From contig NZ_BBAJ01000001.1 of the NCBI RefSeq assembly GCF_001311195.1, forward strand, positions 26,401 through 90,400: a DNA stretch of 64,000 bases, written 5' to 3'. The notes under the pieces are model-generated. The model was not told the DNA's origin. It searched no databases and saw nothing but the letters and a program-made list of their open reading frames with translations. Position 1 is the stretch's first letter; every line of letters starts with the position of its first letter. The DNA is from Lacticaseibacillus camelliae DSM 22697 = JCM 13995. Its GTDB lineage: Bacteria; Bacillota; Bacilli; Lactobacillales; Lactobacillaceae. Shown here in pieces: positions 38,509 to 47,439 of the stretch. The translations under genes were made by a program, and so were the position numbers.

Positions 38509-39309
38509 ATGGATTTTCGGCGAATCGAAATGATTTTTCTGTTCGTTTTTATCGCGTTGAATGTTTTCCTGGGCATCAGCTTCTTCCAAAGCCAGCAGGT
38601 GGACCTCGCGACCGACGCCGGCGGCACTACCGCAATTCTGGCAGACATCAAACGCGATGACATCAAACTGCCAAAACTCAGTACCAGCACTGAGCACGGT
38701 GCGTACCTGGCCAGCACGAAGACCTCCACGCTGCGTCAAGATGTGGGCCCCGTCAAAGGGCAGACCTTGCACTTCAGCGATGCCAATGGGCTGACGCTGA
38801 ACGCGACCCTTGACAGCCCGTTGAGCGTCAAGACCAATGCCGCGGCGCGCCTTCAGCGCTGGGTGGCCCAAGCGGATAACGTTGCTCACGGCAGTGCGTA
38901 CACCTACCAAAAGGAACTCTCAACCGCCACCAGTTACGTGTTTGCGCAGAAAATCGGCGGCCATTTGGTCAACGATCCGCACGCGCAGCTGACGCTCCAC
39001 GTCAGCGACGGGCGGCTGACCGGTTACGCCCAGACCTACCTGACGAATCTGGTGACGCTGCGCGGAGACGTCAACTTATGTTCAGCGCAGGATGCCGTGA
39101 CCACGCTGTACCGCGAAAACGAGATCACTAGCAACTCCAAGGTGCTGTGGACGCACTTGTCCTACACCTACCTGCTAAATGCGAAGGGTAGCACTGTGTA
39201 CGTGCCGGCGTGGTCCGTCGGCATCGAAAGCCAGGGGTCGAAGAACTTGACCGTGAAGAAGGTCAACGCCATCAATAAGACGGTGCTCAAGACCCGATCT
39301 GAAGACTAA
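38509..39309 (+). CDS. yycI: WalK-associated regulator YycI
   Basis: This is a 266-residue single-pass membrane protein that acts with YycH on WalK. It starts MDFRRIEMIFLFVFIALNVF after GAAAGGAG, the standard YycI N-terminus (MDFKRIE...). The external part shows the YycI fold: GLTLNATLDSPLSVK and VYVPAWSVGIES near the end. Frame intact. It lies between yycH and the MBL-fold gene in the normal order. Confidence 0.92.
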   Translation: MDFRRIEMIFLFVFIALNVFLGISFFQSQQVDLATDAGGTTAILADIKRDDIKLPKLSTSTEHGAYLASTKTSTLRQDVGPVKGQTLHFSDANGLTLNATLDSPLSVKTNAAARLQRWVAQADNVAHGSAYTYQKELSTATSYVFAQKIGGHLVNDPHAQLTLHVSDGRLTGYAQTYLTNLVTLRGDVNLCSAQDAVTTLYRENEITSNSKVLWTHLSYTYLLNAKGSTVYVPAWSVGIESQGSKNLTVKKVNAINKTVLKTRSED

Positions 39310-39421
39310 GGACCAAGCGGCGCGGATGGGTTGCAACCACCGCGCCGTTTTTACGCTCGGGCCGGTTCAGTTTTGCGCGCCGGACCCGTATGGTACAATA
39401 GCCGCGAAAAGAGTGAGCAGA

Positions 39422-40237
39422 TTGACAGAAGATTTTGGCATGCGCGTGTCCGTACTGGCTTCCAGTAGTTCGGGCAACGCGACTTACATTGAAACCCCGC
39501 AGCATCACGTGCTGATGGATGCCGGCCTGTCCGGCAAAAAGTTGAATGAACTCCTGCACAGCATCGGCCGTGACCTGAAGGATGTGGATTCAGTGTTTAT
39601 TTCGCATGAGCACACTGACCACTGCCGCGGCGTCGGGGTCCTGGCTCGCCGCTACCCCAACTTGATGGTTTACGCGAACGCGCCAACAATTGCGGCGCTG
39701 CCGAAAAGCGTCGGGAAAATTCCTCAAGAGCAGCTCCGCGTGTTTGACGAAGGCGCGCAGCTTGACCTGGGTGATCTGGACGTTGAAAGCTTCGGCGTGT
39801 CGCACGATGCGGCTCAGGCTCAGTTTTACCAGTTCCAGCACGCCGGCAAGCGGTTCGCCATCGTGACCGACACCGGGTATGTTTCCGACCGAGTCGAAGG
39901 CACAATCCGTGACGCCGATGCGTACGTGATGGAGACCAATCACGACCTGGAAATGCTGCGTGAAGGCCCGTACCCGTGGCCGCTGAAGCAGCGCATCCTG
40001 GGCGATTTCGGCCATCTGAGCAACGAAGACGGCGCCAACGCGATCATGGATGTGATTGGGCTCAAGACCAAGCGCGTTTACTTGGGGCACCTGTCACCGC
40101 ACAACAACATGAAGCCGCTGGCCCACACCACGGTGGTCAACTTGCTGAAGGCGCAGGGCCTGGCAGTCGGCCATGATTTTCAGGTGCTTGACACCGATCC
40201 CGCCGTGGCTGACCCGTTGTTTACCGTTGGGGCCTGA
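39422..40237 (+). CDS. walJ: MBL-fold hydrolase WalJ/YycJ
   Basis: This is a metallo-beta-lactamase-fold enzyme, about 265 residues, linked to cell wall or DNA metabolism. The metal motif is ISHEHTDHCRGVGVL (HxHxDH). VSVLASSSSGNATYIET opens the domain and VTDTGYVSDRVEGT and LGHLSPHNN carry further metal ligands. The start may be TTG 39422 (after GAGTGAG) or ATG 39440; ribosome sites are poor for both. A weak promoter (TTTTGC-17-TACAAT) lies just upstream, so it may also be expressed apart from walRK. Confidence 0.9.
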   Translation: MTEDFGMRVSVLASSSSGNATYIETPQHHVLMDAGLSGKKLNELLHSIGRDLKDVDSVFISHEHTDHCRGVGVLARRYPNLMVYANAPTIAALPKSVGKIPQEQLRVFDEGAQLDLGDLDVESFGVSHDAAQAQFYQFQHAGKRFAIVTDTGYVSDRVEGTIRDADAYVMETNHDLEMLREGPYPWPLKQRILGDFGHLSNEDGANAIMDVIGLKTKRVYLGHLSPHNNMKPLAHTTVVNLLKAQGLAVGHDFQVLDTDPAVADPLFTVGA

Positions 40238-40337
40238 GCTTGAAGCGAATCATCGCTGAAAAAGCCCAGGCTTTTTCATACTTTCGTCAAACCCGTTCCG
40301 TACACTGATATTGTGAAAACAGAGAGGGAGGGTCATC

Positions 40338-41683
40338 ATGGATAATCAATCACACAACTTTTCCGAGGAAAAGCCTACCCAAACACCGCCGCGGCCACCA
40401 AAGCGGCACTCCGGGCTGAAACAGTTGGCACTAGTCGCTGTCGTTGCGGCCTTAGTTGGCGGTGGCGTTGGGGGCGGCGTCGCGTACGGGATCATGAGCC
40501 ACAACCCCACTAACTCCGTCAACGAAGCGGTCAGCGAAGGCAAACCGGGCACCACTAAGGTGTCGAATGTCAGCGTGAATGAAAGCAGTGCCAGCTCGGC
40601 TGCCTTTGCGAAGGTCGAAAAGGCCGTCGTGTCAGTGGTCAACATGCAAAAGACGCAGTCCACTTCCAGTGGCCTGGACGCCTTCGGGGATCTGTTTGGG
40701 GACTCCGGCAGTGATTCCGGTTCCTCAGGCTCATCGGGGTCTTCTAGCGGTAAACTTGAGGACGCCAGCGAAGGCTCCGGGGTCATTTACGAGAAAAAGG
40801 ACGGCAAGGCTATATCGTCACCAACAATCACGTGGTCGAAGGGTCGGATGCCTTGGAAGTCATTTTGTCCGATGGCTCAAAAGTCACGGCTAAGTTAGTC
40901 GGCACGGATGAGACCTCCGACCTGGCAGTACTGTCGATCAACGACAGTAAAGTCGACACGGTCGCCAGCTTCGGCGACTCCAGTGCGATCAAAGCAGGCC
41001 AAACGGTGCTGGCCATTGGGTCGCCGCTGGGCTCTGAGTACGCGACCTCAGTCACTCAGGGAATCATTTCAGCGACGAGCCGGACGGTTGACGTGAGCGA
41101 CGAGCAGACCGGCCAAGTCACCGGCCAGGCCAACGTCATTCAAACCGATGCGGCAATCAACTCCGGGAACTCTGGCGGGCCGCTCATCAATTTGAACGGC
41201 CAGGTCATCGGAATCAACTCGATGAAGTTGTCCGGAACCAGCAATTCGAACGCGACAATTGAAGGGATGGGCTTCTCCATTCCAAGCAACGAGGTCGTGT
41301 CGATCATCAACCAGCTGGTGGCCAACGGGAAGGTCGTGCGTCCGGCCTTAGGCATTGAGGCGCGTGATCTTTCCAGTGTTTCCGCCAGCCAGCAGTCCGA
41401 TCTCCTGAAGGTGCCATCCAGTGTCACCGGCGGCGTTGTGGTGGCCGGCTTCACCACGCGGAGTATTGCTAAGGCCGCGGGCCTTAAGCAGTACGACGTG
41501 ATCGTGGCGGTCGACGGCACCAGCGTCGACAGTGTGGCCACGCTGCACACCCAGCTGTACAAGCACGCGATCGGTGACACGATTTCGCTGACGTATTACC
41601 GCGGCAGCGCTAAGAAGACCGTCAACGTGAAGCTGACGCAAACCACAGAGCAGTTGGACAGCACCACTGGGAACGCGAAGTAG
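40338..41683 (+). CDS. htrA: Serine protease HtrA (DegP type), one frameshift
   Basis: This is a membrane-anchored surface protease/chaperone of about 448 residues. N-terminal cytoplasmic part, membrane helix near 27-50 (QLALVAVVAALVGGGVGGG), Ser/Gly-rich linker, then trypsin-like domain: catalytic His in VTNNHVVEGS, Asp in ETSDLAVLSI, Ser in SGNSGGPLINL. One PDZ domain follows (ALGIEARDL, GLKQYDVIVAVDGT). A one-base loss near 40811 breaks the frame just before YIVTNNHVV. ATG follows GAGAGGGAGG. Last gene of the wal block, with its own terminator. Confidence 0.95.
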
Positions 41684-41703
41684 TTTAACGAAATGGCAAT
41701 TGG

Positions 41704-41728
41704 CCGCACAGCAATGTGCGGTTTTTTT
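41704..41728 (+). terminator. Terminator of htrA
   Basis: CCGCAC (41704-41709) pairs with GTGCGG (41716-41721); seven T follow. Confidence 0.85.
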
Positions 41729-41814
41729 ATGCGCAAGTTTTCGGCAAATTACGGTAGTTGGACACCCGATGGCCGGGATTGTTCGGATAGTACTTGTCAA
41801 GTGTGAATTCGGCT

Positions 41815-42129
41815 TGAGGATAAGTGGCCCATCAGCCTGTGGATAACTCTGTGGATAGTGTTTATAACTCACTTTTTAGCCCGTGCACAGACTTATCCAC
41901 AGGGGTTGAAAAGTCGGTGGATAAACTTTTCTCTTTGTGAACCAAACACTCGTACGGGCGATGAGGACGCGGTTTTGGACGCCTTACTTTGTGAAATGCC
42001 GAAGTTGAAAACGGTGGATAACCCGCTGTGAAAAATTAAGGTCTTGATTTTTTTTCGGGCACGAAATCTGGTATCAAAGAATCTTCTGAACACCAGTGCT
42101 AGGGTTGATCAACGGGGTAGTGTGGATAA
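41815..42129. other. Cluster of DnaA boxes in a 540-base intergenic region
   Basis: Perfect DnaA boxes TTATCCACA/TGTGGATAA occur at 41838-41846, 41893-41901 and 42121-42129. One-mismatch boxes are at 41815-41823 (TGAGGATAA), 41850-41858 (TGTGGATAG), 41917-41925 and 42013-42021 (GGTGGATAA). dnaA and dnaN are not here, so this is not the standard origin layout; it may be a DnaA-titrating or regulatory cluster. No gene was found between 41729 and 42271. Confidence 0.75.
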
Positions 42130-42196
42130 CTGCTGGGGATAGTTGGTGCACGCCTGTGTGTGAACAGGCCGGTTGCTAGTATTTGGTAAGCTATGA

Positions 42197-42225
42197 TTGA
42201 CAGGATGTGAACGACTCGGTATCAT
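42197..42225 (+). promoter_or_regulatory. Promoter of the HesB-like gene
   Basis: TTGACA (42197-42202) and TATCAT (42220-42225) with a 17-base spacer, 46 bases before the ATG. Confidence 0.8.
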
Positions 42226-42271
42226 AATAGTATGAATAGTTGTGTACAATCTAGTTGAAAGGGTGATCGAT

Positions 42272-42676
42272 ATGGAAATTACCATTACAGATGCCGCAAA
42301 GGACTATCTCAACACCAAGCTAGTGCCTGGAGACCGTGTGTTTTTGGCGCTTGATGACGGCTCCAGTAAGTATTCCAAACTCGGTGGCACGTGTGCCATT
42401 GGGAATAAGTTTCAACTGGTGATCGCTGATGCGCCTGATTCGGACTACGCTGAGGCGTTGACCAACAATACGGATCTTGACTTGACTACCGGCGCCCTCG
42501 AGCTAAGCTACCTCGGCCACGGTTTGGCGCTGGATTATCGCAACGGCTCGCTGAACCTTCATGACGATTCCGGCATCTTAGACGGTGCTGTGACCATCGG
42601 TTTTGCTCAGCCGCTGGCGGCTGATGAACAAGCACGGCGCGAGGAAATGAGGGCTTTAGGCGGCAAGGTGTGCTAG
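42272..42676 (+). CDS. Iron-sulfur cluster biosynthesis family (HesB/IscA-like) protein
   Basis: This is a 134-residue cytoplasmic protein of the FeS-biosynthesis-like family found in lactobacilli. It starts MEITITDAAKDYLNTKL after AAAGGGTG, matching the opening strand and helix of the HesB fold. The usual conserved cysteines of IscA are not present in their normal places; only Cys in GGTCAIG and the last residue are seen, so direct cluster binding is doubtful. It is expressed from its own promoter. Function is inferred from the family only. Confidence 0.75.
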   Translation: MEITITDAAKDYLNTKLVPGDRVFLALDDGSSKYSKLGGTCAIGNKFQLVIADAPDSDYAEALTNNTDLDLTTGALELSYLGHGLALDYRNGSLNLHDDSGILDGAVTIGFAQPLAADEQARREEMRALGGKVC

Positions 42677-42747
42677 TAAAAGGCTGCGAAGCCGGACGGT
42701 TTTAGCTAAAGTGCTCAACCAGTTGCCTTCACGAGCGATAGAGCGCT
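42676..42747 (+). repeat. Structured repeat element, copy D (short form)
   Basis: AAAGGCTGCGAAGCCGGACG then TTTTAGC matches the 5' flank of copy A, and GTTGCCTTCACGAGCGA matches its 3' flank, but the middle hairpin is missing. The GAAG/CTTC outer pair replaces GAGG/CCTC of copy A. Confidence 0.6.
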
Positions 42748-42772
42748 TCTTTTTACACTTGAAAGAGGGCAG

Positions 42773-42807
42773 TCCCAACGAATTCAAAAATTCGTTGGGA
42801 TTTTTTT
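42773..42807 (+). terminator. Terminator after the HesB-like gene
   Basis: Perfect 12-base arms TCCCAACGAATT (42773-42784) and AATTCGTTGGGA (42789-42800) with seven T. Confidence 0.9.
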
Positions 42808-42816
42808 CAAAATTTA

Positions 42817-42856
42817 TTAGCACTCTGTTGACACGAGTGCTAAATGGTGGCATAAT
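42817..42856 (+). promoter_or_regulatory. CIRCE operator and promoter of hsp20
   Basis: TTAGCACTC-N9-GAGTGCTAA (42817-42843) is a perfect CIRCE, the HrcA repressor site. The -35 box TTGACA (42828-42833) sits inside it and CATAAT (42851-42856) follows after 17 bases. HrcA would block the promoter until heat stress. Confidence 0.92.
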
Positions 42857-42991
42857 ACTTTATGTAAACAAGGAAAGGAGCTAAAGCCCCGATCGGGAAG
42901 GCGAGCGAGTCGCGAACTGAACGGTTGCATGGGCAGTTGCTCTCCTTGCATTAAACCAACAACAGACATTTAAGAAAGGAAGTTTTGCATC
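42857..42991 (+). other. Structured 5' leader of hsp20
   Basis: About 130 untranslated bases. A purine-rich AAGGAAAGGAGC (42870-42881) can pair imperfectly with GCTCTCCTT (42939-42947), enclosing smaller hairpins. Function unknown; mRNA-stability or temperature control is possible. Confidence 0.4.
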
Positions 42992-43423
42992 ATGGCTAAT
43001 GAGATTATGAATCGTGACAACTGGTTGACGGATCCGTTCTTCGATGATTTGGGCTCGCGCTTCTTCGATCGTTTCATGCCAAATGACACGAGCCGGGTGC
43101 TCAAGACTGACATTAAAGAAACTGACAAGAGTTACGTTGCTAAGGTCGACGTTCCAGGAATCGAGAAGCAGGACATTCACCTGAATTACCAAGACAACGT
43201 ATTGAACATTTCAGTCAACAAGAAGGACGTTAATGACCACGCGGACAGCAATGGCAATGTACTGATGAGCGAGCGCAGCTATGGCGCAATGAGCCGGAGC
43301 TATCGCCTGCCGAACGTCGATGAGCAAAACATTAAGGCCTCGTACGACAAGGGTGTTTTGACCATTACGCTGCCAAAGCTGACTGAACAGGAGCAAGATC
43401 CACACCAGATCGACATTGACTAA
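42992..43423 (+). CDS. hsp20: Small heat-shock protein Hsp20
   Basis: This is an ATP-independent chaperone of 143 residues that binds unfolding proteins. The alpha-crystallin domain runs from about 38 to 130: LKTDIKETDKSYVAKVDVPG, ERSYGAMSRSYRLP and the C-terminal GVLTITLPKLTE. Start ATG after AAGAAAGGAAG. Direct control by HrcA is shown by the CIRCE promoter. A strong terminator follows, so the gene stands alone. Confidence 0.95.
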   Translation: MANEIMNRDNWLTDPFFDDLGSRFFDRFMPNDTSRVLKTDIKETDKSYVAKVDVPGIEKQDIHLNYQDNVLNISVNKKDVNDHADSNGNVLMSERSYGAMSRSYRLPNVDEQNIKASYDKGVLTITLPKLTEQEQDPHQIDID

Positions 43424-43442
43424 TGTCACGTCGCGTTAAGGA

Positions 43443-43474
43443 AACGGGCTGCCGCAACGGCAGCCCGTTTTTTG
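43443..43474 (+). terminator. Terminator of hsp20
   Basis: Perfect 12-base arms (43443-43454 and 43458-43469) around CAA, followed by TTTTT. Confidence 0.9.
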
Positions 43475-43581
43475 TGCCCTGCAGTCTGTTTGATTCGCCC
43501 AACTGATTTTGGGGGCCATCCGCCCCGTTTTGCGGTTCATTACGGTATGATGAGGGAAGAGGATACAGGGGAGAGACAGTC

Positions 43582-44811
43582 ATGAAAGAAAAAAAGTGAG
43601 CTCAAGGTCACAGTGCCGGCCGGCGTGTACGCTCAGCTGCACGGGGACTTAGATACGCCGATGCAGCTGACCATCAAAAACGATCGTATCGTGATTCAAC
43701 CTGCGCCTGCGGACAGGCTAAGGTCAGGGCGGCAAGCGTTCATCTGGCCGCTGGTGGTCAGCCTGATCTCAACGGTGGTGATTTTCCTTTACTGGCTGCA
43801 TCTGGGCGTACGGGTGATTCCAATGACCGGGGATGTCTCAGTGGCCAGTTTTACCATCGGCTTTGGGGTCGTCACTGGGATCGGCCTGTTTGCCGGGTTC
43901 TTTGTGCAATCGCGCAACGATCCGGACAATCGGTTTTCTAAGGCCGTGTACTGGCGAAATTTCCCGGTGATCATGCTGGCGTTTGCATCATCCTAGGCAT
44001 GGCGCTGCTGGGGACCTTTTGGGTGCTGGGCCAGCTCTTTCCGGGCGCGACATTTGATCCGTTTACAGCGGTGTTGCAGGTGCTTATATTTCTGATCTTG
44101 GCCAATGTGTTCATGGTTCAAATGGCCCTGCGGATCAACGCTTCCACGCTGTCGACCTTGCTCACCATCGTGATTGTGTCTGGGGCGGTCATTTCCATGG
44201 CGTCAAACGGCAGTCGTCAGTGGTGGCAGTACAACCTGAGTTTCCTGGGGACCAAGCTGGCCTCCAACGCCTGGCAGTTCAACCTCACCTTGGTGATGAC
44301 GGCGCTGGTCATGATCAGCCTGATCGATTACCTATTTGTCCAATTAAACGCGCAGCACCGTAAATCTTGGCGGTTAACGACACTGCGAACGCTGTTAACG
44401 CTGGCGGCGATTGATCTCGGTTGCATCGGGATCTTTCCCAACAACGCGCAGTTTCACCTATTGCATGATCAAATTTCGTGGATGCTGGTGACCATCGTGC
44501 TGATCATTATTATTGGCTTGCGCTGGCTGCTGCCAGAGGTCTCCAAGGAGTTTCTGTGGGCGTCTTACGGCATCGGTGCGGTCGAATTTCTGCTGAACAT
44601 GGGCTTTCGTCTGTTCGGCTACCCGAGCCTGACCGCTTTTGAGATTCAAGGTTTTGCGATTGGGTTTGCCTGGCTGCTGTTTTTGTTTAACCGCCTACAG
44701 GCACTGATTGCTGAGGGCACTGTGGCGTGGCCGATCGTGATCGAATGTGAGCCGGAAAAAAACAAAAACGGAACGCGCCTAACTGGACTTTCTAGATTGG
44801 AATTATTATAA
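43582..44811 (+). CDS. DUF998-like membrane protein with short N-terminal AbrB-like part (two frameshifts)
   Basis: This is a membrane protein of unknown function, about 409 residues. The first ~45 residues (SELKVTVPAGVYAQLHGDL, MQLTIKNDRIVIQPAP) look like a SpoVT/AbrB-type strand fold seen in front of some DUF998 proteins. About ten hydrophobic helices follow (AFIWPLVVSLISTVVIFLYW, LVMTALVMISLIDYLFVQL). A run of seven A at 43589-43595 has one A too many, stopping the frame after MKEKK. A missing base near 43988 breaks it again between IMLAFA and GMALLGTF. GGGGAGAG precedes the ATG. The metal ATPase gene follows after 32 bases. Confidence 0.7.
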
Positions 44812-44843
44812 TTAAGCGTAGATAAATCGAGGGAGTGAGTGCG

Positions 44844-46535
44844 TTGAGAAATTATCGTCGCTTGTGGGCTGTCGTGACCGTCGGGATCGTTGCGCTGATT
44901 TTGGAGTTTGGCTTGCATCAACCAGGCTGGGCGCAAATCGTGATCACCGTCATTGGTGCGCTGATCGTGCTGCTGATGCTGACCGGCGGCGACGCGCTGG
45001 AAGACTTTGCGGCGACTAAGGCCAATTCTGATCTCAAGCAGCTGCTTGATAATACGCCAACGACCGCGCACCGGCTGGTTGACGGTAAACAGGAAGACAT
45101 CTCCGTCGATGACGTCAATGTGGATGACACTGTGCTGGTCAAGCCGCAAGAAGTCGTGCCGGTCGACGGTGTGGTGATCGAGGGTAGTAGCACGGTCGAC
45201 GAGGCCAGCCTGACCGGGGAGTCCAAGCCGGTGGATAAGAATCCCAAGGATGAGCTGATGAGCGGGACGGTCAATGGCGACAGCGCCCTGACCGTGCGCG
45301 TCACCAAGCGTGCCGAGGACAGTCAGTACCAAGGCATCGTGCAACTGGTCAAGGAATCCGAGGCCCGGCCAGCCCATTTTGTCCGCATGGCCGACCGTTA
45401 CGCCTTGCCGTTTACGGTGTTAGCGTACGTGATCGCCGGTGTGGCATGGGCGGTTACGGGCAATCCGCTGCGCTTTGCGGAGGTGCTGGTCGTGGCTAGT
45501 CCGTGCCCGCTGATCCTGGCGGCGCCGGTCGCGATGGTGTCGGGGATGAGCCGCACCAGCCGCGCCGGGATCATCGTGAAGTCTGGGACGGCCCTAGAAA
45601 AACTGTCCTCGGCCAAAACCGTGGCCTTTGATAAAACTGGGACCATCACGCAAGGCGTGCTTGCTGTCAATCAGGTGCAAGTGCAACCAGGCTACGATCA
45701 AAACCAGCTGCTGCTGCTGGCGGCCAGTGCGGAGCAGCAATCTACCCATATTCTGGCGCGGTCTTTGGTCAGCGAAGTCGGCAGCGGCAAACTGCTCGGC
45801 GCTAACGCCGCCGAAGAAGTGACGGCCGAAGGGGTCCAGGCTGAAGTTGCCGGTAAGTTGATCAAGGTCGGCAAGCCCGACTTTGCCGGTACCGACGCGA
45901 ATGTTGACACCACGGCGGTTTACGTGAGCGTTGATGGCCATTACGCCGGCGTGATCACCTTCACCGACCGCATCCGGCCGGAAGCCAAGCAGACGATCAG
46001 TGCGCTGCACGAGCTCGGCGTCGCAAACACGATGATGATCTCCGGCGATAATCAGGCGATTGCCGATGACGTTGCCCAGCAAGTTGGCGTAGACAAGGTG
46101 TTTGCCGAACAGCTGCCGGCGGACAAGATTAAAGTACTGGACAACACGCCTAAAGACGCGCGGCCGGTGGTGATGGTCGGCGACGGGGTCAACGATGCGC
46201 CGTCACTAGCGGTTGCTGATGTCGGCATCGCCATGGGCGCGCACGGGGCGACCGCCGCCAGCGAAAGCGCTGATGCGGTCATTTTACGCGATGACCTCAC
46301 TAAGGTGGCCTGTGCGGTGATCATTTCTCAGGACACGATGCGCATCGCCAAAGAGGCGGTGTGGATCGGCATTGGGATCTGTACCGGCCTGATGCTGATC
46401 GCCGCCTTCGGGGTGATTCCGGTGATCATTGGCGCGATGCTGCAGGAAGTGGTCGATACGATCACCATTTTGTACGCGCTGCGGGCCCGTTCTGGCCGGC
46501 GCAACGCCGACATGTACGAACCGGCCAAGGCATAA
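44844..46535 (+). CDS. Heavy-metal-translocating P-type ATPase, possibly lacking one membrane hairpin
   Basis: This is a P1B-type ATPase of ~563 residues, probably for efflux of Zn/Cd/Co-type or other metals. Motifs: LTGESKPVD (actuator), SPCPLILAAP (metal-site helix), DKTGTITQG (phosphorylated Asp), GDGVNDAPSLAVAD. From memory, homologs are ~615-640 residues and carry a segment with YGVDLLA between the second helix and LMLTGGDALEDFA. Here ITVIGALIVLLMLTGGDA follows directly, so ~45 residues seem missing in frame. TTG 44844 fits the GAGGGAG ribosome site better than GTG 44835. No N-terminal metal-binding domain. Confidence 0.85.
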   Translation: MRNYRRLWAVVTVGIVALILEFGLHQPGWAQIVITVIGALIVLLMLTGGDALEDFAATKANSDLKQLLDNTPTTAHRLVDGKQEDISVDDVNVDDTVLVKPQEVVPVDGVVIEGSSTVDEASLTGESKPVDKNPKDELMSGTVNGDSALTVRVTKRAEDSQYQGIVQLVKESEARPAHFVRMADRYALPFTVLAYVIAGVAWAVTGNPLRFAEVLVVASPCPLILAAPVAMVSGMSRTSRAGIIVKSGTALEKLSSAKTVAFDKTGTITQGVLAVNQVQVQPGYDQNQLLLLAASAEQQSTHILARSLVSEVGSGKLLGANAAEEVTAEGVQAEVAGKLIKVGKPDFAGTDANVDTTAVYVSVDGHYAGVITFTDRIRPEAKQTISALHELGVANTMMISGDNQAIADDVAQQVGVDKVFAEQLPADKIKVLDNTPKDARPVVMVGDGVNDAPSLAVADVGIAMGAHGATAASESADAVILRDDLTKVACAVIISQDTMRIAKEAVWIGIGICTGLMLIAAFGVIPVIIGAMLQEVVDTITILYALRARSGRRNADMYEPAKA

Positions 46536-46538
46536 CAA

Positions 46539-46585
46539 AACGCCGCTGCGATCGATGAAGTCGCGGCGGCGTTGTTGTCTTTTTG
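46539..46585 (+). terminator. Terminator of the metal ATPase gene
   Basis: AACGCCGC...GCGA pairs with TCGC...GCGGCGTT, then GTTGTCTTTTT. It may also serve the converging gntR gene. Confidence 0.8.
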
Positions 46586-46593
46586 CAGGGCAC

Positions 46594-47301
46594 TCAGTTG
46601 CTGCTGAGGTGTGCGGAATGGAAGTAGAAGTCCAGCCCCGGGTAGCTGTAAACGGTTTGGGAGAAGTTAAACACCACGTTGTTGTGCGTGTAGTTGATTT
46701 GGGCCAGCGTTAGCAGTGAGGTGCCGGTAGCCAAATTCATCAGGTCGGCCTTATCCGGACCCAGTGTGGTCAGGGAGAGAAAGTCGTCTGAGGATTCGGG
46801 ATCGATGTCGTAGGTTTCTTTGATAAAATCAAAAATCGAATCGTCCAAGGCATCAGTCGAAATAAACGGGATTTGGTCACGCAGGTAGTAGGCTTCCTCC
46901 AGGCAGTACAGCACCGAGTTGAGGTAGCGCAGGCGGATGATGCGCCACAGCTCGGTGTCATCATGGATTTTCATCGTTTGGGCAAGCGGGATCTCACTGG
47001 CCTGCACCCGGTCAAAAGTGACGACTTTGGAGGTCAACGGGCCGCGCTTGGCCAATGACTTGCCGGCACCGATGGACAGATTGATCGTCATCGAGCCTTG
47101 AAGCTGGACGTTGTTGATGTAGTAGCCGGAGCCTTGAATGCGGCGCAGCAGCCCATGCTGGTAAACGACATCGATGGCGCGTCTGATGGTGTTGCGGCTG
47201 ACGCCATACTCCTTCATCAGCTCCTGCTCCGTCGGTAATTTAGTTTGATAATCTCCAGCCTGAATCGCCTGGAGCAGTTTTTCCGCGATTTCGTGATACA
47301 T
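46594..47301 (-). CDS. GntR-family regulator with UTRA domain
   Basis: This is a sugar-responsive transcription regulator of 235 residues. The HTH lies at ~25-50 (KLPTEQELMKEYGVSRNTIR) with the wing GLLRRIQGSGYYI. The UTRA ligand domain follows (LWRIIRLRYLNSVLYCLEEA, FNFSQTVYSYPGLDFYF). ATG 47301 follows GGAGGGG. It is divergent from the PTS IIB-IIA-beta-glucosidase genes and probably represses them, with a phospho-sugar as inducer, as BglR/GmuR-type regulators do. Confidence 0.9.
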   Translation of the reverse strand: MYHEIAEKLLQAIQAGDYQTKLPTEQELMKEYGVSRNTIRRAIDVVYQHGLLRRIQGSGYYINNVQLQGSMTINLSIGAGKSLAKRGPLTSKVVTFDRVQASEIPLAQTMKIHDDTELWRIIRLRYLNSVLYCLEEAYYLRDQIPFISTDALDDSIFDFIKETYDIDPESSDDFLSLTTLGPDKADLMNLATGTSLLTLAQINYTHNNVVFNFSQTVYSYPGLDFYFHSAHLSSN

Positions 47302-47338
47302 GAGTTGCCCCTCCCAAACAAATTTTAAGTCATGGGAC

Positions 47339-47394
47339 TTGTTTATTTCGTACCCACGTATTATTATAGCATTGTAGCAATGAAAGCGGTTAAA
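47339..47394 (+). promoter_or_regulatory. Promoter and cre site of the beta-glucoside PTS genes
   Basis: TTGTTT (47339-47344) and TATTAT (47362-47367) are 17 bases apart. ATGAAAGCGGTTAAA (47380-47394) matches the cre consensus at 14 of 15 positions and lies just past the transcription start, where CcpA would block elongation. Confidence 0.65.
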
Positions 47395-47439
47395 CTTCTA
47401 GCCGCAAAATTTGTACTCACACAAAGGGGAGTTTTAATT

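Noticed and set aside
41742..42240. Chromosomal origin oriC
   Set aside because: DnaA boxes are present but dnaA, dnaN and rpmH are absent and no AT-rich unwinding region was evident, so only a DnaA-box cluster is claimed.
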